Shown here one piece after another: positions 21,203 through 32,890 of a stretch of DNA of 64,000 nucleotides. Numbering within the stretch: the first letter of the stretch is position 1; every line of letters starts with the position of its first letter. Made by a program: the position numbers and the translations under genes. The notes below the pieces were generated by a model. The model ran no database searches and was not told the origin of the DNA. It saw only the letters and a list, made by a program, of their open reading frames with translations. Source of the stretch: Roridomyces roridus (lineage: Eukaryota; Basidiomycota; Agaricomycetes; Agaricales; Mycenaceae); NCBI GenBank assembly GCA_029378245.1, contig JARKIF010000086.1:62001-126000 (forward strand), written 5' to 3'.

Positions 21203-22708
21203 ATGTCTCAAGAACAAGAACACACCACTGCTCCTCTTACCATCTCGATCGTCGGCGCTGGTATAGCAGGGTTAACTGCCGCCACGGCCTTGAGGCGGAA
21301 TGGGTTTACCGTCCATGTCTGTCTCCTTCTTTTCCTCCTCCACCTTGTCCCTGCTGAGATTTGATATTTGGCACAGGTATACGAAACCGACAAGCACAAG
21401 GTCGAGGTGGGAGCTGCGCTTGGTGTCCCGCCGAATGGTGTACGCATCCTCGAGTCCCTCGGTGGGCTTGACAAGGCGAATCTGCATGGTGTGCCGAACC
21501 AGGGGCAGGTGATGTTTAATGCGTCGACTGGTGCTGTGTTCAAGACGGTCGAGTGGTTGCTGCCTTCGCTTAAAACCAATCCGGTGGGTATTTTTTATTT
21601 ATTGCGGTGGATGAGTTGGATACTAAATTGCATCGAGATTCTCCTTGTTCACCGCAGTGACCTCCACGCGGAGCTCGAGCGCCTGGCGCTGGGTCCGGGT
21701 GAGGGGCCTCCTGTGGTGTTACACTTGGCGAGCAAGATCGTGGACTGCGATGTGGAGAAAGGTGTCTTGACCCTCGACAATGGACAAATCGTCCAAAGCG
21801 ACCTGATTGTCGGTGCAGATGGTATTAATGTGCGCCTCTTTCGTCGGTTTTTCTTGCGTGGACTCATCCAGTCCTTTCAGTCTACCATACGCACCCACAT
21901 CCTGGGCTACAAGGAGAGAGCACAGACCATGGCCTGCGTCTATCGCGCTGTTCTCGAGGTTGACAAGTTCGCCCAGGGCGACCTCGCGTGGCTCGAAGAG
22001 ATCAGCATTACGGCGCCCTACACCATCTTCCCGACCTCTGGACCTCGTCGCATGATCACGGTTTATCCCTGCCGCGATGGCACTCTGCTCAACTTTATCT
22101 GTGCCTTCGAGGACCCGCTTCAGGACGATCCTAGTGCGTATCCTTACATGTGATGCACATCCTGAATCCTGACGATCAGCAGACTGGGTTCCCTCTGGCA
22201 CACACGCCGACATCGAGGCCCTCTTCCCGGACCTGCATGAAAAGTTCAAGCCCCTACTCGCTGCGCTGCCCGACGTCGTGATGAAGTGGCGGCTCCGCCA
22301 GCTACCTGTACTCCCCACCTGGGTCCGCGGGCGTGCACTTCTCGTGGGTGACGCCGCGCATGCGTCATTGCCGTTCCTCCAACAGGGCTCTGGGCTGGCG
22401 ATCGAAGCTGGTGCGGCGCTGCGTGCGTTGTTTCCAAAAGGCACCAAGTCCGCGGACGTTCCGGCGCGGGTGGCGGCTTACGAGCTGTGTAAGCCTCGGG
22501 GTGATTTTGTGGTGACCGAGTCGGTGCAGCAGATGGTGGTTCCGGAGAAGCGGGGGGAGATTTTTCGGTGTGAGTGCTTTCTTTCTCTGTCTTGACTTGC
22601 AGCTGAAGGCAATGCCTAGCGGTGGAGATGCAGGCCAAGATGATGGAGTATGATATCGCTCAAGTGGCGGAGGAGTTCTACAGGGAGAAGTTTTTGAAGG
22701 CGGATTAG
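21203..22708 (+). CDS. FAD-dependent monooxygenase (salicylate hydroxylase-like)
   Basis: 414 aa class A flavoprotein monooxygenase, probably hydroxylating an aromatic substrate with NAD(P)H and O2. Exons: 21203-21316, 21377-21583, 21638-21829, 21881-22133, 22180-22569 and 22620-22708; phases agree throughout. FAD dinucleotide motif GAGIAG near residues 18-23. HRSDLHAELERLAL precedes the VGADGIN (DG) motif, split from STIRTHILG by an intron. LVGDAAHASLPFLQQGSGLA is the GD motif that closes the FAD site. All three class motifs are intact, so an active enzyme is likely. A decayed relative lies at 27440-28035. Confidence 0.92.
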
Positions 22709-23411
22709 TATTATCGTAGGTATCGGATGTAGTAAATGCGCCAAAGCATCTCCTTCTGTTCCTGACTTCCGTTTCGGCGGCTTGCAACAATTGCAAATGT
22801 CGACCCTTCACCAAGGTACGTTCCAGCAGTTCCAGCTTTTGACTGCAAGGCTCCAGCATGAAGCTCGCTATTTTCCCTCACTGTTTGGCTGGCTAGCACC
22901 CTATGTTGGAGTTTGAATTTGGGCAAGCTGCTGCGCGCTCGCAGAATCTCGGAGAATTACCGGAGATGCGTACAGCCTATGCGTAGTTGGCGGGTCACAC
23001 GGCGGCTGCGCCGCAACCTTTTTCTGGAGTAGTATATAAGTAGGGTACGGACTGGATTGTACTTTACCGGTTTGCAACGAAGTTCCCCTTGTTGCAGTCT
23101 CTCGTATATTCATCTGGGGCTCATTTCAACACCCTAAGATTGGACTATTCAAGTCACCGTTTCCCGAGCATTCAACTTTTGAAGCTGCGGGACAGCGGTT
23201 GGTTCCAATTCGCTTGGATCTGCGACCTCACCTCGTGCGAGAGGTTTGATGGCATTTCTTAGAAGCCGATTTTTGAACAATAACTTTCACATCGTATCGG
23301 CCTTGGGCTGGTATGTAGCATAGCCAATTCTATCTACCGTAGGACGCTGCACCTTCAGCTACGTGCCTGCAAATCCAAGTTCAAAATCCGAAAACAAACA
23401 AGAGAATGACC
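22709..23411. other. Intergenic between convergent genes
   Basis: Holds the 3' ends of the monooxygenase and the armadillo-like gene. A TATATAAG sequence at 23033 has no recognisable gene beyond it. Confidence 0.4.
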
Positions 23412-25097
23412 CTACCGCCGTGTTCCCTTGGTGTTCCCGGTGCGGAACTTCAATTTAATTCCCCGCTCCGCCAGGACGTGAACTAATTCTTGAAACCGTT
23501 CTTTGAGATACTGATTCTCGGAAAGGAGAGACATCAAAACTCCCTGGCCTTTCCATGCTGCGCCGACCGCCTGCGCGCCCCGTTCATTTTTTGCGATTTC
23601 AGTCAGCGCAGCGATGGCGATAAAAGCCAGGTCTGGATAACGATTCGGACGTTTCCGAAGGTCTATATCTTCCTCCCTGTTCAAGCGCTCAGAGGATAAA
23701 CGGATCGCAGAAGATGTTTACACTCACAAGAGGATGTTCACCACTTCTCTTGCTGCGACCTCCCACAGAGGGGCTGCCCCCATCGATGCGTACTCGACAA
23801 TGATATGTATGATCAAAGAACTTCGCACCAAGACATCTTCATGGCAGAGGCGCACTCGTGGGTGTTCTTTCAAACAATTTGCGGCGGCAATCGCGCCGGG
23901 GTCGGTCGAATGTTGAGCTAATGCAAGAAGAACACGCATTCTAAGACCCCGTACCGAATCATGATTTCGATGTCTGACGGGAGTCATCAGGTCAACGACG
24001 AAAAAAGTAATCAAAACTTGCCGCAAGTGGTACCACACCTTACTGACCGGGACCTGCTGGAGAATCCGATCCACGAAGAGTCCGTGTAACACGAGAGTTG
24101 TGAGTAGAGCACACGCTTCTCTGTTCTTGACCTTATGCTCGGAATCCCATATGGTGTCAAGCATGTCCGCCGCGACGACGGCTGCTGCACCTTTCTTGTG
24201 CCGCGAAAATTCGATTAGAGCGCGGAGAGCTTCGACGTATATATACATGTCAATGTGCCTGTTTGAAAGTAAGTCGCTGTGAGGATAACTGGGGAGCGTG
24301 GGCTCACTGGACAAGGTTGAACAGCATCTTGATGAGAAGGCTTGGGTCGGAGTCTGGGAGGACTGCCTCCACGAAAGAACAACTTTGTGCCGCTGATTTT
24401 CCAATCAGGGTGCACGTCCAATGGATGACATAGTCAATTTTTGAATCGAGCAATGCCGCCCAAATTGCTGTCGGTTCCGTGTGGTAGCAGATGGCGCCCA
24501 GAATTGATTGTGCTAGTCCTGTATCGTCCAAATCCCATCTGTGAGAAATCAGGGTTCATAGACATTCTGGTGACACGAATCCGGAGACGACCTTCGAACC
24601 ACTGCAATAGACTGGATTACCCATTCGGGGGTCGATAGTCCTAATTTTTGCACAAGCAGTGTTTTGACCAGAGAGCAGGTTTTGCGATTCAAAGTTTCGT
24701 CCAACAACATCCGCAGAATCAATTCTGCGACTTCGGGGGAAAACAGGACCGATTCTGGATAGCTTTCGCACGCTTGCAAGTGCTTCAAAACCGCGAATTG
24801 CGTCTCAAGAGACACATATTTACACCTGGCGACCGATCACTTAGATTGCCTTCCAAGAACTCGAATTGCATGCACGTACGCCAGATAGCTCACATAAATC
24901 TCAATCATCTCCTTCGAGAGCGGTTGCCTGGGAACGTCCTTTGCGATAAATCCCAGCGCCTGCCGATGATACATGCGTTTCAGCAATGGCTTCGCCAGAG
25001 CATGGATGTTGATTGTAGGGCCTTGGAGTAGGGGGTTACTGTCAGACCACCAACTGCGGAGGCTGGTGCGAGAGAAATGGTGTTCCAGGGCGGGCAT
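23412..25097 (-). CDS. Armadillo-like repeat protein, Mycenaceae-type family
   Basis: Starts MPALEHHFSRTSLRSWWSDS, continuing GPTINIHALAKPLLKRMYHR, an opening I recognise from a large Agaricales family of ARM-like proteins of unknown role. Exons supported by phase: 25097-24880, 24825-24592, 24538-24308 and 24258 downwards, with the last exon ending at 23412. Junctions give SYLACKYVSLETQF, AVVRRWDLDDTG and LVQHIDMYIYVEAL, which read smoothly. Helical repeats (VAELILRMLLDETL, ALLTTLVLHGLF, FIAIAALTEIAKNE) support an armadillo fold. The splicing around 23960-24060 is unclear: the best GTAAGG...GTCAG intron leads to a stop, so the gene may have another intron or be damaged there. Its neighbour is a same-strand F-box-like gene. 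Confidence 0.75.
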
Positions 25098-25371
25098 GGG
25101 AGGGAGGAAGACGACGCACAGCCTCGTTTACAGCTCTCTAAACTTAGCGCTAAGCGCCGGCCACTGACGTGGGTTCGGCCACTTCGGCTGGCTGGGTGGA
25201 TCATTCGTCGGGAAGAAGAGATGTACCATACATATTTAGACTGTGGCAAAGACAGAGTTCCGGATACGATATCGACACACAAGCCTTCGTGCAACGAGCG
25301 GCTAAGAGGACTTCCACTCGACTTGGGGCTTGGGCGAATTCACAGCTCACTAGTGCCAACCTGCGTCAAGT

Positions 25372-26664
25372 TCAAGTTGGTCTGAAAAACCACTTAGCAT
25401 GATCAAGATGAGAAAGACCATGTTCACCTGGCAGTTGCGTCAACTGCAACAAGCAACGCATCTCCAGACACTGCAATGCAGCTCGTGCTTGGTCCGACCA
25501 CTCGGAAAATGTGGTGTTCTGGCGAACCAGGACTTTGATTTCCACCATTCCCAGGCGGCTGAGGCGGAATAGACCAGATTCTAACGCCGAGTTTCGTGAG
25601 CCTGGGTCTGTGCGAAATGGCAACGTCATCCCGTCGAGAGTGAGTTTCTCGAGGCGGGAGTCCACGGGGAACGATTTGAAGAGGGACAACAGGGCGTCCT
25701 CTATTCCCAGGACAAACAGGTGGAGGGAAATGAGGTGGGATGTTGTTGGGATAGACGGGATATCTTTCGCTGAAAGTGAGGGTATCGGAACCGTGATCAT
25801 TTGGCGTAAGGAAGAGAACGTACGCATAGGAATATGTATCGCCAGGTGTTGGACTCGAGGGCATACAATTGGTTGTATGATCTTGGTCTTCCACCCGTCC
25901 GCACCTGGTGAAGTCCTAGATGCTACTCGCAGCGAAGAGACCCGGGACAAGTCAATTCGGGAGTCGAGGAAGAGGTGGCCGAAGGAGTCTGCCCACATAT
26001 CCGATAAAAAGAGTGAGGTGAGCTTGGGTTCCCACCGCTGCGACTCCGGCCACGAGGTGGGCTCGTCGAGACTCTGCAAATGAACGCGGGAAATTGATAG
26101 TGATTTCAAGGAGGCTGCTTTGCTGAACAGCAGCATGAGCTCTTGAGGCGAGGATATTTTGAAGCCCTGAAACTCTGCAGACTCCAACGAAGGTGAAGCA
26201 AAGACAGTGGTTAGCGCCAATCGAAGGGTGCGCGGGATTTTGCTCCAGTCCATGGTATATTGCATCCAACGACCGGGGCAATCCTGGACGATGGATATTT
26301 GTTTCAGATTAAGCAGAGGTATGAGCAGTGCGAGCGTTCCGGTCTCGGTGACCCAGGAAGGACGGTAGTATTGCACGTCGTCATCCACGGCCCTATCTTC
26401 GCCAAAGTGCCCAACTATCGTGACAATGCGCAGGTTCTGAACGAGGGTAGCGAGGTGGGGCGACAAAATTAGGCTCTGATAAAATTTTTGAGGATTGTTG
26501 CCGCTCCCATCTGGCGCAGGAGGCCGGAATTCGACTTTTTGGAAGAGATGAATCTGGGAGCGCTGCACGAAGGTACGCGCGGCAAGGCAGCATGATTTGA
26601 GACTCGCCGTGTCGCCCTCGAGGTTATCGACGATGAGATCCGCCAGTTCCTGCAGGACGGACAT
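25372..26664 (-). CDS. F-box-like protein with leucine-rich C-terminus
   Basis: 430 aa, single exon from ATG 26664. The N-terminal 40 residues (MSVLQELADLIVDNLEG, then SLKSCCLAARTFVQRSQIHLF) follow the short F-box-like pattern of Agaricomycete proteins (LPxELxDxIxDxL...LxxCxLVxRxW). The rest is Leu-rich with repeats such as LKSLSISRVHLQSL and LISLHLFVLG, suggesting an irregular leucine-rich repeat. Likely a substrate receptor for an SCF ubiquitin ligase, by family. A short intron near the 3' end (GTGAAC...CTAAG) is possible but only about 35 bp, so I left the frame open to the stop. Confidence 0.8.
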   Translation of the reverse strand: MSVLQELADLIVDNLEGDTASLKSCCLAARTFVQRSQIHLFQKVEFRPPAPDGSGNNPQKFYQSLILSPHLATLVQNLRIVTIVGHFGEDRAVDDDVQYYRPSWVTETGTLALLIPLLNLKQISIVQDCPGRWMQYTMDWSKIPRTLRLALTTVFASPSLESAEFQGFKISSPQELMLLFSKAASLKSLSISRVHLQSLDEPTSWPESQRWEPKLTSLFLSDMWADSFGHLFLDSRIDLSRVSSLRVASRTSPGADGWKTKIIQPIVCPRVQHLAIHIPMRTFSSLRQMITVPIPSLSAKDIPSIPTTSHLISLHLFVLGIEDALLSLFKSFPVDSRLEKLTLDGMTLPFRTDPGSRNSALESGLFRLSRLGMVEIKVLVRQNTTFSEWSDQARAALQCLEMRCLLQLTQLPGEHGLSHLDHAKWFFRPT

Positions 26665-27439
26665 GGGTGCGAGTAGCGTGAGGCGTGGTCGGTTACCTAA
26701 GCTGATGCAGCTTCTTTAGACAACCTCTGGACTCCAACGCGCTGGTTCTAACGCTTGTGATGCACCACTCCACTGGAGCTCTTTCCCAACGTCCTAGGCG
26801 CACTTGCGCGCTCTTCCTTCTTCATGCTTCTAGATCTCGAGGCCTTTGGCGTATACGGCGGCCCTGGCCGGCTTGGGGGCAGAGCATCAACGCGGAAAGT
26901 TCTTGAGCCGGGTTCCAGTAGGTGGATGGTATCTAGGTGTGTGGCCCTCTCATTCCACCGAGTGCGTTACTGAGAGTTTCTTCGTTAGCGGCGTGCAGGT
27001 TTGGCAGGCGAGTCAGAGAGCCGAGGGGATCATGGGCCACATACTCGCATCGACTCTCACCAGCGTGATGCTTTTCTGCATGTGCATTTCATTTCTCCCC
27101 TTCCCCTTTTCGATGCTCATATCCACGCTAGCCGCCTTCCACGGCGACCCCGGCACTGTGTTGCTCGAGCGCACACTTGTTCTTTCAAGCCTCATCCGTC
27201 ACTTCTGCGAACGCGGGCCTCTCCTCGTCGCAAATAAACGTCCCACACGAGCACTTTTTTAGACGTGCGGGTCGCACGTCTTGCCCGAAAGGATCCCTCC
27301 GCACGCCCAGGGCCCCCGGCCATTTAGCCTACCTTATTTGCGTGGTGCGGTAGGTTTGCACCCTCGTGCGGTCTGGTCTCCCCTTCTCCCGACTCTGTGA
27401 ACAGTCATCTGCGACCGGCGCTGTGTCAAGTGATTTCTG
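26665..27439. other. Intergenic, no supported gene
   Basis: Open frames are short and lack domains. A hairpin AGACGTGCG/CGCACGTCT lies at 27261-27281. Confidence 0.4.
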
Positions 27440-28035
27440 CCTTTGCTCAAAACGAATCCGGTGCGTATTTGGTTTTGCGCTGGCTGAGCTGGATACTCAG
27501 ACGTTTCCAGATTCTGCTTGTACACCGCAGTGAACTACAGGCGTAGCCCAAGCGCCTGTAGGAGGCGCCGGAGGACTTGTCAAGCAAGAATGTGGACGAC
27601 GATATGGAGAAGGGTGTCTTGACCCTCGACAATGGACAGAGCGTCTAAAGTCACCCGGTCGTCGGTGCAGATGGCATTCATGTGCGCCTCTTTCATCTAT
27701 TTCTTGCGTTCGTAGCTAATTGGCTCTTTCAGTCTGTGACGCACCCACGTCAAGGATAGAGCGCACGGCCTTGTGGCTCGACCTCTAGACCCATGAAAAG
27801 CGCGGGGGCGTCCGTACCAGGCACGGTTGACCGCGTAAGAAGAGCCCGCGGTCAAGTACTTTGTGGTGATGGTGGCTCGGGGGAAATCTTTCGGTGTGAG
27901 TGCCCTCTTTTCTCGTCTTTGACTTGCAGCTGATGGCGATGAAGCGCTGGAAATGCATGGACCAAGATGGAGTATGGTATCGTCAAGGGCCGGGAGGGAT
28001 TCTATGTGGGAAAAGTAGGGAAAAGTTGTTTGTCG
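27440..28035 (+). pseudogene. Decayed copy of the FAD monooxygenase
   Basis: 27440-27760 aligns by eye with 21575-21910 of the intact gene, including intron sequence (GTGCGCCTCTTTC) and the block gtgtcttgaccctcgacaat. 27893-28030 aligns with 22565-22700, the last intron and exon. Stops and deletions break every frame (LLVHRSELQA then TAG), and about 600 bp in between are missing. Retained introns show this is a DNA-level duplication rather than a retrocopy. Confidence 0.8.
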
Positions 28036-28281
28036 AAATGCATTTGTAGTCCTCTTTTACTTTCCTTTTTGGGAAGCGGCCCGAATCACTTGCGGTTTTC
28101 AGATCAAACGCGTCTAAACTTGCACCACTAGTACTCCCTCATCTTGGAGACATCGACAAAGGAGGTCAAGGCACGGACACTCACGACGCCCTCCGCCATC
28201 CCGAACTCGTCCTCTCCCTCCCTCTGTCGCGTTGAAACGCGTTCCTTTCCCCCTTTTCTGATCCCCTCACGCGTCTTGTCC

Positions 28282-30109
28282 ATGGCGTCCCTCATCCCGT
28301 CCATCGCGACGAAAGCCGAGCCTCCGTCATCGCAGGACTCGAATTGGCTGGCCTATCCAACAGGCAACAGCAGCCAAGAACAGGAAAACACGATTCCTTC
28401 CGATGTTCCTGAGCAGCTGCCCGCGCCCAATCCTTCACCTCCTCCCAATCGTGAGTCGTCCACCAGTACGAGCGCGACTGAGCCTCAGCCTCTGTCGGAG
28501 ACGCCATCAATGGGCGCGCAGCAGCCCTTTTCACTGCTAGCCGCGGAGCCGCAGACTACCCTGACCGCGGGCCTGGAAGAGTCGATGCCACAGACTCAGC
28601 AACCTGTCGAGCCGTACCCTACCCTATCGCCCCTCACGGGACCCATCGTTCTCAAAGACATCGAACGCGTCCCGGATTTGCCACCTTTGGCGGACGACGA
28701 CGAAGAGCTCGACTCGAGTCTGGAGACTCTGGTCGCGAAAATGCGTCCGCGGACGCAAAGCCAAGAAGTGAGTAGACTTTACGCGAAAAGTATGCCTTCT
28801 AATGGTGCTTCCTGCAGATCATCCCTCTACCGGTCAAGCCGGTCAAGATTGAAGTAAAGACAGAATCCGTATCCGGCCCTCCTCCCCGACGTTCACCGAC
28901 GTCCGCCATTATCGATTTGACGGAATCTTCGCCCTCGCCTCCTCCGTCGCACTCTAAACCAAAACGGAAGCAAACTCCTGCGAGCACCTCGTCCTCCTTC
29001 TCCACCGCCGAGCCTCCTTCAAAACGCGCGAAAACGGAGAGCCAAGCCCGATTCCCCGCAGCGCAAAAGCACAGTGACCACTGGCTGCTCGACGGCAACA
29101 TCATCATCCAGGTGCACGGTACCAAATTCAGGTTGCATCGGAGCTTCCTCGTCAAGCATAGCGCCTGGTTTGCAGAGCTGATTGAAGGAGGGATGATCAA
29201 TGTGCCCGACATCTATCGCTGCGAGGAGGACGCGATGCCGATGTACATCCTTACCCTCCCCAACCTCACGGCCAAGGATTTCGAAAGGCTTCTCGATGGA
29301 TTCGACAACGCCATGTACGTCGATCTCTCCCCTTCACTTTTTTTCTTCGCGATTCTCATTCCTCACTCAGCAAATACGTCCACAAGGATCCGTCGTTCCC
29401 CCGCGTGGCCGGCATACTACGGGCAGCCACAGCCCTCTCGTTCGACCATTTCCGCGAATGGGCGACGCAGTTCCTGAAGGACCGCTGGCCCGCGTCACTC
29501 GAGGAGTTTTCAGGAGCCGAGGACATCAAGCACGCAACAGAGAGCGTCGTCCTTGCGCGTACTTGTGACGTGCCCGAGATCCTCAAGCGTGCGATGTACG
29601 AGCTTGTTAGGAAGGCTGAGTACGGGCAGCCACAGACGGGGAGTGGGAGTGGGAACCACGTGCAGCTAGCTCCCGAGGACTTCCGTGCTTTGATTCGTGC
29701 GAGGGATAAGCTGACGGTGATGTGGATGACCACGATGGGGGCGTCGTCGTTTTCGCCGCCGTTTGCGACGTGTGCTTCTGCTGTACCTCCTCCGGCTGCA
29801 GCACCGGGTGAAGGAGGAGAAGGAGCACCGGTAGCGCCACCACCTCCACCCCAGCAGGCGGGACCTCCTTGCACGACTCTCGACCAGCTCCTCTCGGGAA
29901 AGGCGCACCACAAGCTGATGCGCGAGTCGGGGATTGCGGACGAGTATATCTACGATCCGATCTGCGGGTTGGAGGCGCTTGTTGAGGCGGATTGGGCAGG
30001 CGAGGGATACTGCAAGGGGTGTGTAGAGTTGAGGAGGGGAATTTGGGAGGGGACGAGGGAGAGGCTTTGGCGGGATTTGGGGGAGTGGTTTGGGCTTGTC
30101 GGGGAGTAG
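28282..30109 (+). CDS. BTB/POZ domain protein
   Basis: 573 aa from exons 28282-28767, 28818-29314 and 29371-30109; splice sites GTGAGT/TGCAG and GTACGT/CTCAG with consistent phases. The first about 260 residues are disordered (Pro, Ser, Glu, with a basic KPKRKQ patch and IIDLTESSPSP, which resembles a SUMO-interaction motif). BTB domain at about residues 265-330: HWLLDGNIIIQVHGTKFRLH, then KHSAWFAELI and LTLPNLTAKDFERLL. It continues after intron 2 with YVHKDPSFPRVAGILRAATA, the usual continuation in Agaricomycete BTB proteins. Role probably protein-protein interaction or transcription-related. The upstream in-frame start at 28144 is TTG, so ATG 28282 was chosen. Confidence 0.88.
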
Positions 30110-30331
30110 GTGTGTGGGCTTACTCTGGCCTTTTGCGATGGATGCTAATTGACTCGACAGGTGCAGATCATCTTGAACGCGGGACCCTTTGACGGTCACC
30201 CCGCACGACTTCGAATGATTTCTTGTAGCATGCGATTCATTTTACCAAGATGAGACTAACAACTAGTGTATGGAAGAGGAAGGTATCTGGAATGTGGATA
30301 TCGTGTGCAAGTACATCATAATGGGAATCTT

Positions 30332-30892
30332 TCAAATACTTGCGGCCGCGCCCGCCTCCTCTGCCTGCGCCAACTGAGACCCCCAAAGCCAGCGGCGCAT
30401 CGTAGCATTCTGATTCTCAAGAACCGCGTTATCATGCTCGAGGTCACGGATCCGCGATAGTGCCGCGGGGATCTGTGCATCGTGTAGTTGAGGCATGCTC
30501 GTGGTGGTGGTGGCGGCGGCGGCTGCGATTTGGAGTCGTAATACCGTATCTTCGAGCTGTGGGAGTTGTGCTATTCTGAGAATTGCTGCGACGACAAAAA
30601 GAAGACGACCTGCGTTTTCGATATGTGCTTTAACTTTAGCTCGATGTTTGGCTTGCGCTTGGGCGTTGCGACTGCGGGAGTCGGGCTCTTCCTCTTGGGA
30701 GGGCTGGGAGTGAAATGCAGAGAACTCCCCGCCGGCTCCGGTTGTAGGCGGAGTATTAGCTGGGGTTATGAGCTGAAATCGTCTGCGTTTCGCGGTACGC
30801 TCCGGGGGCAGAAGCCCTAGCTCGTTGAGGGAGGGGATGGGCTCGGGCTCGGGCTCGGGGCCAGGTATCAAAGTAAGGAGTCGTTGGTCCAT
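30332..30892 (-). CDS. bZIP transcription factor
   Basis: ATG at 30892 (MDQRLLTLIPG). Basic region RNAQAQAKHRAKVKAHIE carries the N-x7-R signature, a pattern typical of Agaricomycete bZIPs. The leucine zipper should follow one residue later; LEDTVLRLQ begins only after 57 extra bases (30557-30613). That segment starts GC and ends CACAG, is in frame and stop-free. A GC-AG intron there would give HIENLEDTVLRLQ, a correct basic-zipper spacing. A second helix LSRIRDLEHDNAVLENQN follows. The frame is open upstream into an exon of the next gene, so the true start may lie further out. Confidence 0.75.
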   Translation of the reverse strand: MDQRLLTLIPGPEPEPEPIPSLNELGLLPPERTAKRRRFQLITPANTPPTTGAGGEFSAFHSQPSQEEEPDSRSRNAQAQAKHRAKVKAHIENAGRLLFVVAAILRIAQLPQLEDTVLRLQIAAAAATTTTSMPQLHDAQIPAALSRIRDLEHDNAVLENQNATMRRWLWGSQLAQAEEAGAAASI

Positions 30893-31036
30893 GGTCCATA
30901 GCGGGGTTGGCGTAGGCGCACGCGTTGACGAGGACGAAGATGAGCCTGAACTTGAGGAGGGAACAAGGTACGCGCCACCTTCTAGCGCATCTAGAAGTTG
31001 AACGCAGGAGCGAGAAGGAGAACGTACTGGTATTAC

Positions 31037-31758
31037 AATGAATAGTATATTTTTTCAAGATTCTGCTGATCAACTCCATACTTTGTGGAAACTCCTCGTC
31101 TGCAGCGGTCAACACGGAGGTCCATTCATCGTCGTGGGTAAGAACGACCGCGCCGTACGACATTTCAAGTAGCTTTTGGTTGATAGCGTCTGCAGGGTGG
31201 TATGGCTAGCGACAGCGTCAGTTTCGTCATCGAAGTAAAGACGACACTCACCTCGTCGTTGTTGAGCTTGAACGGAAGTGAGCGTACAGCGATCTTGAAG
31301 CCGCGGATGAACATGTTTTGAGACTCTGCTGTCGTGCTCTGCGCGTTCTTGACCCCAGTTATGACATACAACTCGCCATTCTGCACCCCACTCCCAAAAC
31401 TGCCAATCTCAACTTGCTCGCGCACAAAATCATACCAACTCTCCCCTTGTTTGAGTGCGCGCTCCCGAGATGCAGTCAAGGACACGGAGGCCAAGTCCGT
31501 CCGGGATGTACCGTCAGGAAAAACTTGGGATACGAGATTATCCTCCGAGTTGTCAACGGACACGACTTTGAATCCATGTGGAACGCCGTCTCGGGTGGCT
31601 GGCTCGTAGATGTTGAAGAAAACGTCGAATGAACAGTCCCGAGTCACAACGCCGACGTCCCCGATTTGCACTCCGTACTTGCTGGCGTAGAGCGGGTACC
31701 CGTGGCCTTTTAAGAGCAGTCGACGGTGGCTGCTTGACGGGTCATTGCCGGACGACAT
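31037..31758 (-). CDS. Uncharacterised Agaricomycete protein family
   Basis: ATG at 31758; exons 31758-31252 and 31205-31037, intron GTGAGT...GCTAG in phase. Motifs VGVVTRDCSFDVFFNIYEP, GESWYDFV, NGELYVITGVKNAQS, QNMFIRGFKI and YHPADAINQKLL then VVLTHDDEW match a multi-copy Agaricomycete family that I know only as hypothetical proteins. No catalytic motif seen. The 3' end is uncertain. Either the frame runs to a stop at 30756, overlapping the bZIP gene, or a 46 bp intron (30991-31036) fuses it in frame to the bZIP gene. Confidence 0.7.
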
Positions 31759-32559
31759 GTTGGAAGAGAAGAAACGAAAGGAAAGTCGGAGTTGAAAAAG
31801 ATGGCTTCTTTTCCTTGGATGGGAACGTGCCTCGCTCTATCACCGAGGAGCTCAGACGGTTCGACGAATCCATGGCGATGCAAGGCTGGGAAGAAAGAAG
31901 CACGGAGCCGAGATCAGTGATGCGGTACAGCTTTTTTGGTTCAAAATACTTACACACCGTATTGCTATTTCCCGACCCTGAATCGAACAGACAAGGGGAA
32001 ATTCGATTGAACGCTGGAGCAACGTTGAAGGTTTGAACTTCTGTACATCCAACCCACTGTGCACGAGTCTACCAAATGGTTCAACTTGGGTTGAACCGTA
32101 TGTAAACAGTAACGGGCATCAATGCATGGTGAACGAAAAAACCACGTCGCCCAGTGTATAACACCGGGCCCCATGGGCCGGAGTACTAAATGCTCATCCG
32201 GGTGAAAAGAACCATATGTACTTAGTATCATGCCAGGCGCGGCAAGGAAAACGAGAGAAAAAAACAAACTCCCGGGCGATCCCAGACTATCCACCCGTCT
32301 CGAATCGAACAAGGAAGAACTTTGACATGCATTCAGGGGAGAGCCTGGCTTTGCTCCGCATGCAGATGGTTGCAAGGACCGCGGTTAATCATAAGTCTTG
32401 CCCATAAATCAGGGCAACCAATATATCGGAGACAGACTCATCACAAATCGAACTTTGAACTGTGGGAAGATGAGGGCATGTAAGCACGGTTGAAATGCAC
32501 ATTGCACTGTGACGTATCGAATTGATGTAGTCCTGATTTCAACTTGAGTTCAACACACG
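31759..32559. other. Intergenic with two isolated B-box remnants
   Basis: Minus-strand T-arm-like sequences with TTCGATTC occur near 31982 and 32297. No gene recognised. Confidence 0.45.
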
Positions 32560-32684
32560 AATTTCAGAAGCACGCCTCGTGGACGCAGTCATCCGTATAT
32601 CTCCCTCGCCGGAGAGCCTTGATGATAACCAACGACAGTGGGCACGAACAATCGAGCAAAAAAGAGAGTATCGTCGTATTCCAT

Positions 32685-32783
32685 GGTCCAGCCCGAATCG
32701 AACGGGTCCTTCTGAGGCATTCAGCACCCGCCAGGGAATGTATCAGGTTCAGACGCACACCTCGTGCAAATTGAAACCAGACG
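32685..32783 (-). ncRNA. tRNA-like unit 1
   Basis: Middle stem UCUGA/UCAGA; acceptor 6 of 7 pairs, with a short insertion between acceptor and D-arm-like hairpin. Confidence 0.5.
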
Positions 32784-32890
32784 CACTTGCCCTCCCCGAA
32801 AGAGTCTGGAAGCTTGAAGGTGGACCACTGGCATCGACAGAAAGACGGAACCAATCAACCGGAAAAAAAAATTGTATCCCCTGCGACAAT

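Noticed and set aside
23030..23110. TATATAAG as a gene promoter
   Set aside because: It lies between two convergent gene ends, and nothing recognisable follows in the right direction.
26846..27262. 138-codon plus-strand frame upstream of the monooxygenase relic
   Set aside because: No family resemblance, no splice support and a hydrophobic stretch only; left as intergenic.
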